A DNA stretch of 64,000 bases from Nocardia carnea NBRC 14403 (GTDB lineage Bacteria > Actinomycetota > Actinomycetes > Mycobacteriales > Mycobacteriaceae): positions 116,711 to 180,710 of the forward strand of contig NZ_BAFV01000070.1 in the NCBI RefSeq assembly GCF_000308515.1. Reading direction: 5' to 3'. The position numbers and the translations under genes are program-made. Of the stretch, positions 19,332 through 27,770 are shown in pieces. Within the stretch, counting starts at the first letter, position 1. Each line of letters begins with the position of its first letter. The notes under the pieces are model-generated. The model saw nothing but the letters and a program-made list of their open reading frames with translations. It was not told the DNA's origin and searched no databases.

Positions 19332-19348
19332 ACCAGGTTTCACCTGGT
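19332..19348. promoter_or_regulatory. 17-bp palindrome between lysR and dnaE
   Basis: ACCAGGT and ACCTGGT are 7-bp perfect arms around TTC, lying 58 bp upstream of the LysR start and 85 bp upstream of the DnaE start. The symmetry and divergent position suit a LysR-family recognition site. The role is inferred. Confidence 0.45.
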
Positions 19349-19432
19349 CATATGTAGCCGAATCAACCTTATCGGCCGCTCCGGGTGAACAACCGGACGG
19401 CCCGGACACGGCTCACGGCACGGGGTTCACCG

Positions 19433-22400
19433 ATGACGAACGCTTCTTTCGTGCACCTGCACAACCACACCGAGTACTCGATGCTCGACGGGATGGCCAA
19501 GGTCGATCCGCTGTTCGCCGAAGCCGAGCGGCTCGGTATGCCGGCTGTCGGGATGACCGACCACGGGAACATGTACGGGGCGGCGGAATTCTTCCGGCGG
19601 TCGCGGCAGTCGGCGGTGAAACCGATTATCGGGATCGAGGCATATATCGCTCCGGAGTCGCGGTTTTCCGGCGAACGCGTGCGGTGGGGTGACCCGTCGC
19701 AGAAATCCGACGATATTTCCGGCTCCGGCGCCTACCTGCATATGACGATCTTCGCCCGTAATGCCGTCGGCCTGCGCAACCTGTTCCGGCTGTCGTCGCG
19801 GGCATCGTTCGAGGGGCAACTGGGAAAATGGCCGCGGATGGACGCCGAGCTGATCGCGGAGTATGCCGAGGGGTTGATCGCCACCACCGGCTGCCCGTCA
19901 GGGGAGGTCCAGACCCGTTTGCGGCTGGGGCAATTCGATGCCGCCTATGCGGCCGCCGGCCGGTGGCGCGATATCTTCGGCCCGGAGAATTTCCTGCTCG
20001 AGGTGATGGATCACGGGCTCACGATCGAGCACCGGGTCCGCGCGGATCTGCTCGCAGTCGGAAAGAAGGCCGGGCTGACCCCGTTGGCCACCAACGACTG
20101 CCACTATGTGCTGCGGCAGCAGTCCGCCGCCCACGAGGCCATGCTGTGCGTCCAGACCGGGAAAACACTCTCCGATCCCACGCGGTTCCGGTTCGGCGGC
20201 GACGGCTACTACCTGAGTTCTCCGGCCGAGATGCGGGCGCTGTGGGACGACGAGGTACCGGGCGCATGCGATACCACCCTCGCCGTTGCCGAACGTATCG
20301 AGCCCTACGACGAGGTGTGGGATTTCCGCGACCGGATGCCGGTGTTCCCGGTACCCGAGGGGCATACCGAGGACAGCTGGCTGCGCCAGGAGGTGGCGGC
20401 CGGATTGCGCTGGCGCTTCCCGGTCGGCGTACCGGACAGTTACCGTCATCGCGCCGATTTCGAGCTGGACATCATCCGCGACAAGGGCTTTCCCGCCTAC
20501 TTCCTGGTGGTGGGCGACCTCATCGCCTATGCGCGACGTGCCGGGATCCGGGTGGGGCCGGGACGCGGTTCGGCGGCCGGTTCGCTGGTGGCGTACGCCC
20601 TGGCCATCACCAATATCGACCCGATCGAGCACGGACTGCTGTTCGAACGTTTCCTCAACCCGGAACGGCCGTCCGCACCGGATATCGATATCGACTTCGA
20701 CGACCGGCGCCGCGGCGAGATGATCCGGTACGCCACCGAGCGGTGGGGTGCGGACAAGGTCGCACAGGTGATCACCTTCGGCACCATCAAGACCAAGGCC
20801 GCGATCAAGGATGCGGCGCGGGTGCAGTTCGGGCAGCCCGGGTTCGCCGTGGCCGATCGGATCACCAAAGCGCTGCCGCCGGCGGTGGCGGCGAAGGATA
20901 TCTCCGTCGCCGGTATCACCGATCCGGGCCACGAACGCTACGGCGAAGCCGCGGAGGTGCGGGCGCTCATCGATGCCGATCCCGATATCCGCCGGATCTA
21001 CGACACCGCGGTGGGTCTGGAAGGCATGGTCCGCGGCGCGGGAGTTCATGCCTGCGCGGTGATCCTGTCCAGTGAACCGCTGCTCGATGTGGTGCCGCTG
21101 TGGAAACGCCCGCAGGACGGGGCGGTGATCACCGGATGGGACTATCCGTCGTGCGAGGCCATCGGCCTGCTCAAAATGGATTTCCTGGGGTTGCGGACGC
21201 TCACGGTGATCGGCGACTGTCTCGACAATATCCGCGCCAACCGGGGTATCGAGATCGACCTCGACACCCTGCAACTCGATGACGAGGCCACCTACGCGAT
21301 GCTCGCCCGCGGCGACAACCTCGGCGTTTTCCAGATGGATTCGGCCGGGATGCGGGAACTGCTACTGCGGATGACACCGACAGAATTCAACGATCTGGTG
21401 GCCTCCAACGCCCTGTACCGGCCCGGGCCGATGGGAGTGGGTGCGCACTGGGCCTATGCCGACCGTAAGAACGGCCGCGAAGCGGTGACACCGATCCATC
21501 ACGAACTCGACGAGCCGTTACGCGACGTCCTCGCCGAAACGTATGCGCTGATCGTCTACCAGGAACAGATCATGCAGATCGCCCAGCAGGTCGCGGGATA
21601 TTCCCTGGGACAGGCCGATCTGCTGCGCCGCGCCATGGGCAAGAAGAAGCCCGAGGTACTGGCCATGGAGTTCGAGAACTTCCGTAACGGTATGCGCGGC
21701 AACGGGTACAGCGATGACGCGGTGACCGCCCTGTGGGAGGCCGTACTGCCGTTCGCCGGATACGCCTACAACAAATCCCACGCCGCCGGATACAGCCTGG
21801 TGATGTATTGGACCGCCTATCTGAAGGCGAACTATCCGGCGGAATTCATGGCCGCGCTGCTCACCTCGGTAGGCGACGACAAGGATAAATCCGCGACCTA
21901 CCTCGCCGACTGCCGTAAACGCGGTATCCGGGTTCTCCCGCCGGACGTGAACCAGTCCGCCGCCACCTTCACCAGTGTCGGCACCGATATCCGCTTCGGC
22001 CTGGGCGCTGTGCGCAATGTGGGCGAACCGGTGGTGCAGGCGGTGATCCGGGCGCGGGAACCGGGCGAATTCACCAGCTTCTCCGACTACCTCACCAAGG
22101 TGGACACCACCGGCTGCACCAAGAAGGTGGTCGAATCACTGGTCAAGGCAGGCGCGTTCGATTCGCTGGGACATCCCCGCAAAGGGCTGTGGACCGTCCA
22201 CGGTGAGGCCGTCGACGCCGTGATGCACACCAAGAAAGCCGCAGCACGCGGGCAATTCGACCTGTTCGCCGGCGATGGCGCCGATCCGGACCACGGCGCC
22301 GGCATTTTCGATATCCCGGTGCCCGATCAGGAATGGGAGACCCGGGAGCGGCTCGGTTACGAACGCGAAATGCTCGGGCTCTATGTTTCCGGACATCCCC

Positions 22401-22969
22401 TGGACGAGATCGCGACCGCACTCGCCACGGTCGGCGACACCCCGATCGGCGCGCTGACCGAAGGCCGGGTTCCGCACGGACGGAAGGTCACGGTGGCCGG
22501 CATCATCGCCGCCGTCGACCGCCGCGTCACCAAGAAAGGGGAAACCTGGGCGATCGTACGACTCGAGGACCTGGAGGCCGGGATCGAGATCCTGTTCTTT
22601 CCGGTCGCCTACGCCGATGCCGCCACACTCCTGGTCGAGGATGCGGTTGTGGCCGTCGGCGCACAGGTCAGCATCCGCGACGGCCGGCAGTCGTTGCTCG
22701 GCGATCAGGTGCGTGATCCGGAACTGACCGCCGACGGGTCCGGCCGGGCCCTGACCCTCACCCTGACCGCTACCGCGTGTACACCGCGATCGGTGCGAGC
22801 CCTGCGCGAAACGCTGCAGCACCACCCCGGCGCCACCGAGCTCCGGATCAACCTGATCGGCGCCCGAGGTCCCCGGCTGCTCGCGCTGGACCCGAGGTTC
22901 CGGATCACCACCTCACCCGCCCTGATGGGCGAACTGAAAGCACTGTTCGGACCCGCCTGCCTGCGCTGA
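19433..22969 (+). CDS. dnaE: DNA polymerase III alpha subunit, DnaE type
   Basis: A 1178-residue C-family polymerase starting at ATG 19433 (MTNASFVHLHNHTEYSML). It has an N-terminal PHP domain (HLHNHTEYS, GMTDHGNMYG), then palm residues D417 and D419 (PDIDIDFDDRR) and D583 (KMDFLGLRTL). Fingers, a helix-hairpin-helix (KKVVESLVKAGAFDSLG), an OB-fold region (VTVAGIIAAVDRRVTKKG) and a C-terminal domain follow. Length and OB domain fit DnaE1 rather than the shorter mutagenic DnaE2/ImuC. The neighbours are not those of the chromosomal dnaE1 of mycobacteria (near lspA/ilvA), and many otherwise invariant-looking stretches differ from what I recall, so this may be a second copy. Confidence 0.93.
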   Translation: MTNASFVHLHNHTEYSMLDGMAKVDPLFAEAERLGMPAVGMTDHGNMYGAAEFFRRSRQSAVKPIIGIEAYIAPESRFSGERVRWGDPSQKSDDISGSGAYLHMTIFARNAVGLRNLFRLSSRASFEGQLGKWPRMDAELIAEYAEGLIATTGCPSGEVQTRLRLGQFDAAYAAAGRWRDIFGPENFLLEVMDHGLTIEHRVRADLLAVGKKAGLTPLATNDCHYVLRQQSAAHEAMLCVQTGKTLSDPTRFRFGGDGYYLSSPAEMRALWDDEVPGACDTTLAVAERIEPYDEVWDFRDRMPVFPVPEGHTEDSWLRQEVAAGLRWRFPVGVPDSYRHRADFELDIIRDKGFPAYFLVVGDLIAYARRAGIRVGPGRGSAAGSLVAYALAITNIDPIEHGLLFERFLNPERPSAPDIDIDFDDRRRGEMIRYATERWGADKVAQVITFGTIKTKAAIKDAARVQFGQPGFAVADRITKALPPAVAAKDISVAGITDPGHERYGEAAEVRALIDADPDIRRIYDTAVGLEGMVRGAGVHACAVILSSEPLLDVVPLWKRPQDGAVITGWDYPSCEAIGLLKMDFLGLRTLTVIGDCLDNIRANRGIEIDLDTLQLDDEATYAMLARGDNLGVFQMDSAGMRELLLRMTPTEFNDLVASNALYRPGPMGVGAHWAYADRKNGREAVTPIHHELDEPLRDVLAETYALIVYQEQIMQIAQQVAGYSLGQADLLRRAMGKKKPEVLAMEFENFRNGMRGNGYSDDAVTALWEAVLPFAGYAYNKSHAAGYSLVMYWTAYLKANYPAEFMAALLTSVGDDKDKSATYLADCRKRGIRVLPPDVNQSAATFTSVGTDIRFGLGAVRNVGEPVVQAVIRAREPGEFTSFSDYLTKVDTTGCTKKVVESLVKAGAFDSLGHPRKGLWTVHGEAVDAVMHTKKAAARGQFDLFAGDGADPDHGAGIFDIPVPDQEWETRERLGYEREMLGLYVSGHPLDEIATALATVGDTPIGALTEGRVPHGRKVTVAGIIAAVDRRVTKKGETWAIVRLEDLEAGIEILFFPVAYADAATLLVEDAVVAVGAQVSIRDGRQSLLGDQVRDPELTADGSGRALTLTLTATACTPRSVRALRETLQHHPGATELRINLIGARGPRLLALDPRFRITTSPALMGELKALFGPACLR

Positions 22970-22987
22970 ACGGCGACCGGGCACGAA

Positions 22988-23018
22988 AACGCCGCCGGGT
23001 GGTGGTCCCGGCGGCGTT
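22988..23018 (+). terminator. Terminator hairpin after dnaE
   Basis: A perfect 12-bp stem (AACGCCGCCGGG / CCCGGCGGCGTT) with a 7-nt loop starts 18 nt after the DnaE stop codon. A short T-containing tail (GTTCG) follows. The position and stability make this a confident intrinsic-type terminator. Confidence 0.75.
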
Positions 23019-23178
23019 GTTCGAGGTCGGCGTCCAACAAGCGCCTCTCGGCGAGTGGTCGCTCGTAGCGACTGATGGGGTGGGGCCCGGGGCTGTCCGA
23101 ACGCCGACATGGGGATTCAACCCGGGCACCCGGCGAGCTATTTCCCGCCACGTTGTGATGCGCGCTACCCGGCGTAGT

Positions 23179-23631
23179 TCACAGCTCGAGGTGCCGGTTC
23201 ATCGACATCGCGGCCTCGGCCAGCTCCGGCAGTTCCAGCACCTGCACCCCGTGCTGCCGCAGTTTCTCCACACCCACACAGTTGACGACGAAGGTCGCCG
23301 GTTCCCGCCACGCGATCACGACGGCCGGGATACCGGCCGCCAGCACCCGGTCGGTACACGGCAGCCTGGTCTTGGTGGCCCGCTCCGAACACGGTTCCAG
23401 AGTGCTGTACAGGGTGGCATGGCGTAGCCGCGGATCCGCCGGATCGAGTTTAGCCAGCGCGGCCTCCTCGGCATGATTCTTGGGATCGGCCTCGCGGGAG
23501 AAGCCGGTGGCGAGCTCGACCCCGTCGGCGACGATCACCGCACCCACCGAGAACGCGCCCGGAACCGGTGGGCTGCGCTGCGCCAGTTCGATCGCCCGGT
23601 TCATCCAATGGTGGTGGTCGGGTTCGGGCAT
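23179..23631 (-). CDS. RibD-type cytidine/deoxycytidylate deaminase-fold protein
   Basis: A 150-residue zinc deaminase. The HAE motif (NHAEEAAL) supplies a zinc ligand and the catalytic glutamate. EPCSERATKTRLPCTDRV matches the PC-x(9-10)-PC pattern of the RibD deaminase domain more than free cytidine deaminases. It would deaminate the pyrimidine intermediate of riboflavin synthesis or a related ring. The upstream gene encodes a RibD-type reductase, so the two RibD domains are separate polypeptides here. ATG 23631 overlaps the reductase gene by 31 bp; an internal ATG at 23604 would give a neat ATGA overlap. Confidence 0.82.
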   Translation of the reverse strand: MPEPDHHHWMNRAIELAQRSPPVPGAFSVGAVIVADGVELATGFSREADPKNHAEEAALAKLDPADPRLRHATLYSTLEPCSERATKTRLPCTDRVLAAGIPAVVIAWREPATFVVNCVGVEKLRQHGVQVLELPELAEAAMSMNRHLEL

Positions 23632-24407
23632 CGGGCCTCCTGGGGTCGATAACGCAACACTGCCACATCCCCGAGCTGCGCTACCCCGAGCAACGACATG
23701 CGGTGGGCGGAACCACCCGGGAACTCCGCGGGATACAGGAAACGCGGCGCCTGCGAGTCGCCGACCAGGGTGGGGCCGATGGCGAGATGGAGTTCGTCGG
23801 CCAGACCGCCGGCCAGGAACGCGGTATGGATCCGGCCACCGCCCTCGACCATCAGCCGCGCTATTCCGCGGGCGGCGAGGTCGTCGAGCAAGGCCCCGAA
23901 GTCCAGCTCGGGGCCCAGCGCGACGATCTCGGCATGCGCGGTCGGCCGCTCTCCCCCCGGCACGGTCAGTCGTTCAGCCACCCGCCGGGCGCCGGATTCG
24001 GTGGTGTAGACGAGCGGTGGGTGTTCGGCCGTACCGTGATGCCAGAAGCGTGCGCCCGGATCCAGGTCTCCGGCCGCGGTCACTGTGACCTTGCGGGGGT
24101 ATTCGGGTTTCCCGGCGGCTACGCGGGCCCGCCGGCGGCCCTCGTCCTTCACGATCAACCGCGGATTATCGCGGCGCACGGTTTCGGCGCCCACCAGAAT
24201 CGCGTCCGACCAGGCCCGCAGCTCGTCCACCCGGTCGAAATCGGCCTCGTTCGACAGCAGCAGCCGCTCGTCGGCGGTGTCGTCGATATATCCGTCGACA
24301 CTCACCGCCACCGAGAGCAACACATAGGGCCGGGATCCGCCGGAAGTATCTGCCGGCCCGCCCGACCCCGCGGTACCGCCCGGCCCGTTCTCGCCCGCCG
24401 CAACCAT
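23601..24407 (-). CDS. RibD C-terminal reductase-domain protein (DHFR-like fold)
   Basis: A 268-residue protein from ATG 24407, whose first bases overlap the NUDIX gene stop (TGATG). About 20 Gly/Ser-rich residues precede the RibD reductase domain. This has RPYVLLSVAVSVDGYIDD, AWSDAILVGAETVRRDNPRL and the conserved LMVEGGGRIHTAFL, which binds NADPH and the ribitylamino-pyrimidine in the family. M. tuberculosis Rv2671 is a comparable reductase-only protein reported to have weak dihydrofolate reductase activity. The partner deaminase is encoded immediately downstream. Confidence 0.85.
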   Translation of the reverse strand: MVAAGENGPGGTAGSGGPADTSGGSRPYVLLSVAVSVDGYIDDTADERLLLSNEADFDRVDELRAWSDAILVGAETVRRDNPRLIVKDEGRRRARVAAGKPEYPRKVTVTAAGDLDPGARFWHHGTAEHPPLVYTTESGARRVAERLTVPGGERPTAHAEIVALGPELDFGALLDDLAARGIARLMVEGGGRIHTAFLAGGLADELHLAIGPTLVGDSQAPRFLYPAEFPGGSAHRMSLLGVAQLGDVAVLRYRPQEARCPNPTTTIG

Positions 24408-25162
24408 CAGGCCTCCGGGCCGAGCACCCGGCTGCGCGGGATACCCAGCACCCTGGCCTCCGCCGATACGGCCGCACCGGGTTCCGCGGATGGGTCCCCG
24501 GCCGCCGATACCGCTGCCGCCGCCTCGCTGTCGTCGGCCGCCTCGGCCGGGTACGGCGGGTTCAGCAGGACGGCGCGCTCCCCGGGGCCTTCGGGGTCGG
24601 CGTGCAACCAGACGAACTCCACTCCCAGATCGACAGTGCGGGGCAGGGTCGCGGCCAGGCCGGCGATATCGGCCTGCGGGCATTCACCGATATCCATGCG
24701 CGCCGGTGTCACGCGCAGATCCGGCCAGGCCGCGGCGAACGCCGCATGCAGCGGCCGCCGGTCCACCTCGTGCTCCGGCACCCAGGCCAGTTCGACACTT
24801 TCCATATTGGGTTCGACGGGCAACGGCTTTCCGGCGTCGGCGATCACGGTGGTGTAGGTCCAGCCGCTGGGTGCGACCGCCGTGACCCGTTCGGCACGCA
24901 CCTGGATATCGGCGGCCTTGATCCCGGCTTCCTCGTCGGCCTCACGCACCGCGGCGTGCACCGCGGTTTCGTCGCTGTCGCGGGCCCCGCCGGGCAGTGC
25001 CCAGGTACCGCCCTGATGACTCCAGGGCGCCCGGTGCTGTAGCAATACCGCTACGCCACCTGCCCCGATCGGGGCGCGCAGCAGCAGCCCGGCCGCACCG
25101 AATTTCCCCCAGTGCCGTACCCCACCGGGGCTCACAGCCCACCCGTCTCCATCACCGCGCAT
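24407..25162 (-). CDS. mutT3: NUDIX hydrolase (MutT3-like)
   Basis: A 251-residue NUDIX pyrophosphohydrolase. The box fits the consensus exactly: Gly-Ala-Arg-Asp-Ser-Asp-Glu, seven residues, then READEEAGI (about residues 58-80). Preceding it is WALPGGARD. The first 35 residues (SPGGVRHWGKFGAAGLLLRA) fit MutT-type enzymes acting on nucleotides, and about 45 Ala/Glu-rich residues form the tail. ATG 25162 was chosen; ATG 25195 is possible. It is divergent from glnX, as mutT3 (Rv0413) is from Rv0412c in M. tuberculosis. It is the first gene of an overlapping three-gene operon with the RibD-like pair. Confidence 0.85.
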   Translation of the reverse strand: MRGDGDGWAVSPGGVRHWGKFGAAGLLLRAPIGAGGVAVLLQHRAPWSHQGGTWALPGGARDSDETAVHAAVREADEEAGIKAADIQVRAERVTAVAPSGWTYTTVIADAGKPLPVEPNMESVELAWVPEHEVDRRPLHAAFAAAWPDLRVTPARMDIGECPQADIAGLAATLPRTVDLGVEFVWLHADPEGPGERAVLLNPPYPAEAADDSEAAAAVSAAGDPSAEPGAAVSAEARVLGIPRSRVLGPEA

Positions 25163-25347
25163 CTCGCACCGTCCTCGTCGACCGTCCCCTTCCATCCTGC
25201 CGTACCCGGCTGCGGGGATGGTCGTTGTGGCCGTCGAGGCGCGAGCGGGCACAATACCGAATACGCTCAGAACAGCGGTGTGAGCGGGATCGCCCACATA
25301 CCGAAGAGCGATACAGCGCACACGGCGCCCAGAGTTGGAGGGTGGAC

Positions 25348-26715
25348 ATGACGCGGTCGGCGGTGGATCGGGCGGTCTCCGAACCGGACCTGCCCGAACC
25401 GGGCCGGCCGGAACCCGCGCCCACGACCGGGTGGTCCGGACTTGTCCGGCCGCGGGTCGAAACGGCGTGGAAATGGCTGGATCCCGCGCGACTGCGCCAA
25501 TTCGCGCAATCCTCGCCGGGGCGGCTCATCGGGGTCGGGCTGCTACTGGTGGTGCTGTGCCTGGGATCCGGGGCGCTCACCGCGGCCACCGTGCACGACC
25601 GCCAAAGCGATCTCGACATCCTGCTCGCCGGAACCGAACCCGACACCAATGCCGCCCACCGGCTCTACACCTCACTCTCGGTCGCCGACGCCGCCGCGGC
25701 CACCGCCTTCATCTCCGCCGGCCTGGAACCACAGCAGGTGCGCGACCGCTACAGCCAGGCACTGGGCGAGGCGGGCGCCGAACTGGTGACCCTGTCCGGT
25801 GAGGGCACCGAAGACGACCGGCAGCGGATCGGCATAGGTTCCGGGTTGCCGGTCTATTCGGGTCTGGTGGAGACCGCGCGGGCGAACAACCGCGAAGGTC
25901 ACCCGGTCGGTGCCGCGTATCTCAGCGAGGCATCACACCAGATGCAGAGCGAATTGCTGCCGATGGCCGAACAACTCTACGTCCGCCGGGCGGACGCCGT
26001 GGACGAGGCGCAGGACCGGCACGTGCGGCCGCCGCTGGTCGCGATCGTCGTGCTGCTGGCGGCGCTCACCGCGCTGGTCTGGGCGCAGCGGCTGATGGCC
26101 CGGCGCTGGCACCGGACGTTCAACCCGGGCCTGCTGCTGGCCTCGGGTGCGGTGCTGATCCTGCTGCTGTGGACGGTGATCGCCGGATCCGTATCGGCGT
26201 CGGCGATGTCGGGCGGCCGCTCCGACGGCACGGTGCCGGCCGCGCGACTCACCGAGAGCCGGATCCTGGCGCAGCAGGCCCGCTCCGCGGAAACCCTGAA
26301 ACTGGTGCGGCGCGATACCACCGGCGATTACGACCACACCTTCGACGCCAACATCACCCGGCTCAACGAGCTACTCGCCGGGCACACCGACCGCGCCACC
26401 ACCGACGCCCGCGCCGCTCTGCTGCACTGGCTGGCGGCGCATCAGCGGATGAACGACACACTGAACCGTGGCGAATTCGCCCGTGCCGCTACGATCGCCA
26501 CCGCACCCGGCGCCGAAAACGCCACCTTGCACGTCGAAGCTTTGGACAAGGCCCTGGCCACGGGCATCGCCGAAACCCGGGATACCCTGCGCAGCAATAT
26601 TTTCCACAGCGCCCGGGTACTCGACTACCTGGCGCCCGGTGCGGTGATTCTCGGAATCGCCGCCGCGGCGTATATCGCCTTCGGAATATGGCCGAGACTG
26701 CGGGAGTATCGATGA
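25348..26715 (+). CDS. glnX: Membrane protein GlnX (PknG partner)
   Basis: A 455-residue membrane protein from ATG 25348 (MTRSAVDRAV), preceded by GGAGGG. It has an N-terminal cytoplasmic segment, a helix at about 57-77 (VGLLLVVLCLGSGALTAA), and a long extracytoplasmic helical stretch. Two helices follow at about 231-249 and 261-283, then a second extracytoplasmic region, and a final helix near 430-447. This tandem sensor-like layout matches GlnX (Rv0412c). In mycobacteria GlnX relays amino-acid binding by lipoprotein GlnH to the kinase PknG. The same three-gene order follows here with ATGA overlap to glnH. Confidence 0.88.
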   Translation: MTRSAVDRAVSEPDLPEPGRPEPAPTTGWSGLVRPRVETAWKWLDPARLRQFAQSSPGRLIGVGLLLVVLCLGSGALTAATVHDRQSDLDILLAGTEPDTNAAHRLYTSLSVADAAAATAFISAGLEPQQVRDRYSQALGEAGAELVTLSGEGTEDDRQRIGIGSGLPVYSGLVETARANNREGHPVGAAYLSEASHQMQSELLPMAEQLYVRRADAVDEAQDRHVRPPLVAIVVLLAALTALVWAQRLMARRWHRTFNPGLLLASGAVLILLLWTVIAGSVSASAMSGGRSDGTVPAARLTESRILAQQARSAETLKLVRRDTTGDYDHTFDANITRLNELLAGHTDRATTDARAALLHWLAAHQRMNDTLNRGEFARAATIATAPGAENATLHVEALDKALATGIAETRDTLRSNIFHSARVLDYLAPGAVILGIAAAAYIAFGIWPRLREYR

Positions 26716-27764
26716 GATCTGCGCCCAACCCGCCCCACCCGGCGGCGCGGCCCCGGCCGCGCCGAACCGGTCGCGCACTGCCCCGCTCCGGTGTACGGTC
26801 CTGGGCGCTGCGCAGTGCCATCGCCTGCACCGCACTGCTTCTGGCAGGCTGCGCCACCGGGCCCGGCCCGCACAGCGAAACACCGCACGGCGATTACGCC
26901 GAACCACCGCTACCCGCCCAGGCGACCGCAATACCCAGCGACGCCCCGGTCCAGCTACCCGACGATCCCGACTGCGGCGACCCCACCGCGAGCCTGCGTC
27001 CCGCCGGCCCCGCCGCCACCGGGCCCGCCCTGAACCGGATCCGTGCCCGCGGCCGCCTCCTGGTAGGGCTCGATACCGGCAGCAATCTGTTCAGCTTCCG
27101 CGACCCCAACAGCGGTGTCATCGTCGGATTCGATGCCGATATCGCCCGCGAGGTGGCCCGCGACCTGTTCGGCGACCCCGACCGGATCGAATACCGCAGC
27201 CTGGGTTCGGAAGAACGAGAAGACGCACTCATCGACCGCCGCGTCGATATGGTGGTCAAAACGATGACCATCACCTGCGCGCGGCTACAGCGGGTAGCGT
27301 TCTCCACGGTGTACCTGCAGGCACATCAGCGCGTGCTCGCAGTACAGGGTTCCGGGATCGAGAGCCTGAAAGACCTTGCGGGTAAACGGGTCTGCACGAT
27401 CCGCAGCACCACCTCCCTGGAACATATCCGGCGAATTCAGCCCAAAGCGTCCATCCTCACCGTCCCCACCTGGGCCGACTGCCTGGTGGTACTGCAACAG
27501 CGGCAGGTGGATGCGGTGAGCACCGACGATTCGATCCTGGCCGGCCTCGCGGCACAGGATCCACATACCGAACTCGTGGGCCCGAGCATCAGCCAGGAAC
27601 CGTACGGAATCGGAATCCCGAAGGGCGACGAGGATCTGGTGCGCCTCGTCAACGGAACCCTCGACCGCATCCGTGCCGACGGCACCTGGAGCCGGCTCTA
27701 CAGCCAGTGGCTCTCGGCCCTCGGCCCCACCCCGGCGCCCCCACCGGCGACCTATCGGGACTGA
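26712..27764 (+). CDS. glnH: Amino-acid-binding lipoprotein GlnH
   Basis: A 350-residue periplasmic-binding-protein-type lipoprotein. The basic N-terminus is unusually long, with a hydrophobic stretch and lipobox LLLAGC (Cys47). The solute-binding domain spans about 105-340: RGRLLVGLDTGSNLFSFRDP, then VGFDADIAREVARDLFG, DMVVKTMTITCAR and the hinge VDAVSTDDSILAGL. In M. tuberculosis GlnH binds Asp, Asn, Glu or Gln and signals through GlnX to PknG. ATG 26712 overlaps the glnX stop. No ABC ATPase or permease is nearby, which fits a sensing rather than uptake role. Confidence 0.9.
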   Translation: MRSAPNPPHPAARPRPRRTGRALPRSGVRSWALRSAIACTALLLAGCATGPGPHSETPHGDYAEPPLPAQATAIPSDAPVQLPDDPDCGDPTASLRPAGPAATGPALNRIRARGRLLVGLDTGSNLFSFRDPNSGVIVGFDADIAREVARDLFGDPDRIEYRSLGSEEREDALIDRRVDMVVKTMTITCARLQRVAFSTVYLQAHQRVLAVQGSGIESLKDLAGKRVCTIRSTTSLEHIRRIQPKASILTVPTWADCLVVLQQRQVDAVSTDDSILAGLAAQDPHTELVGPSISQEPYGIGIPKGDEDLVRLVNGTLDRIRADGTWSRLYSQWLSALGPTPAPPPATYRD

Positions 27765-27770
27765 TCGGAG

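Noticed and set aside
23026..23120. A tRNA-like fold suggested by an 8-bp closing stem and a GGATTCAACCC segment
   Set aside because: The T-arm stem does not pair, the TTC loop lies outside the closing stem, and no anticodon arm or CCA-adjacent acceptor fits.
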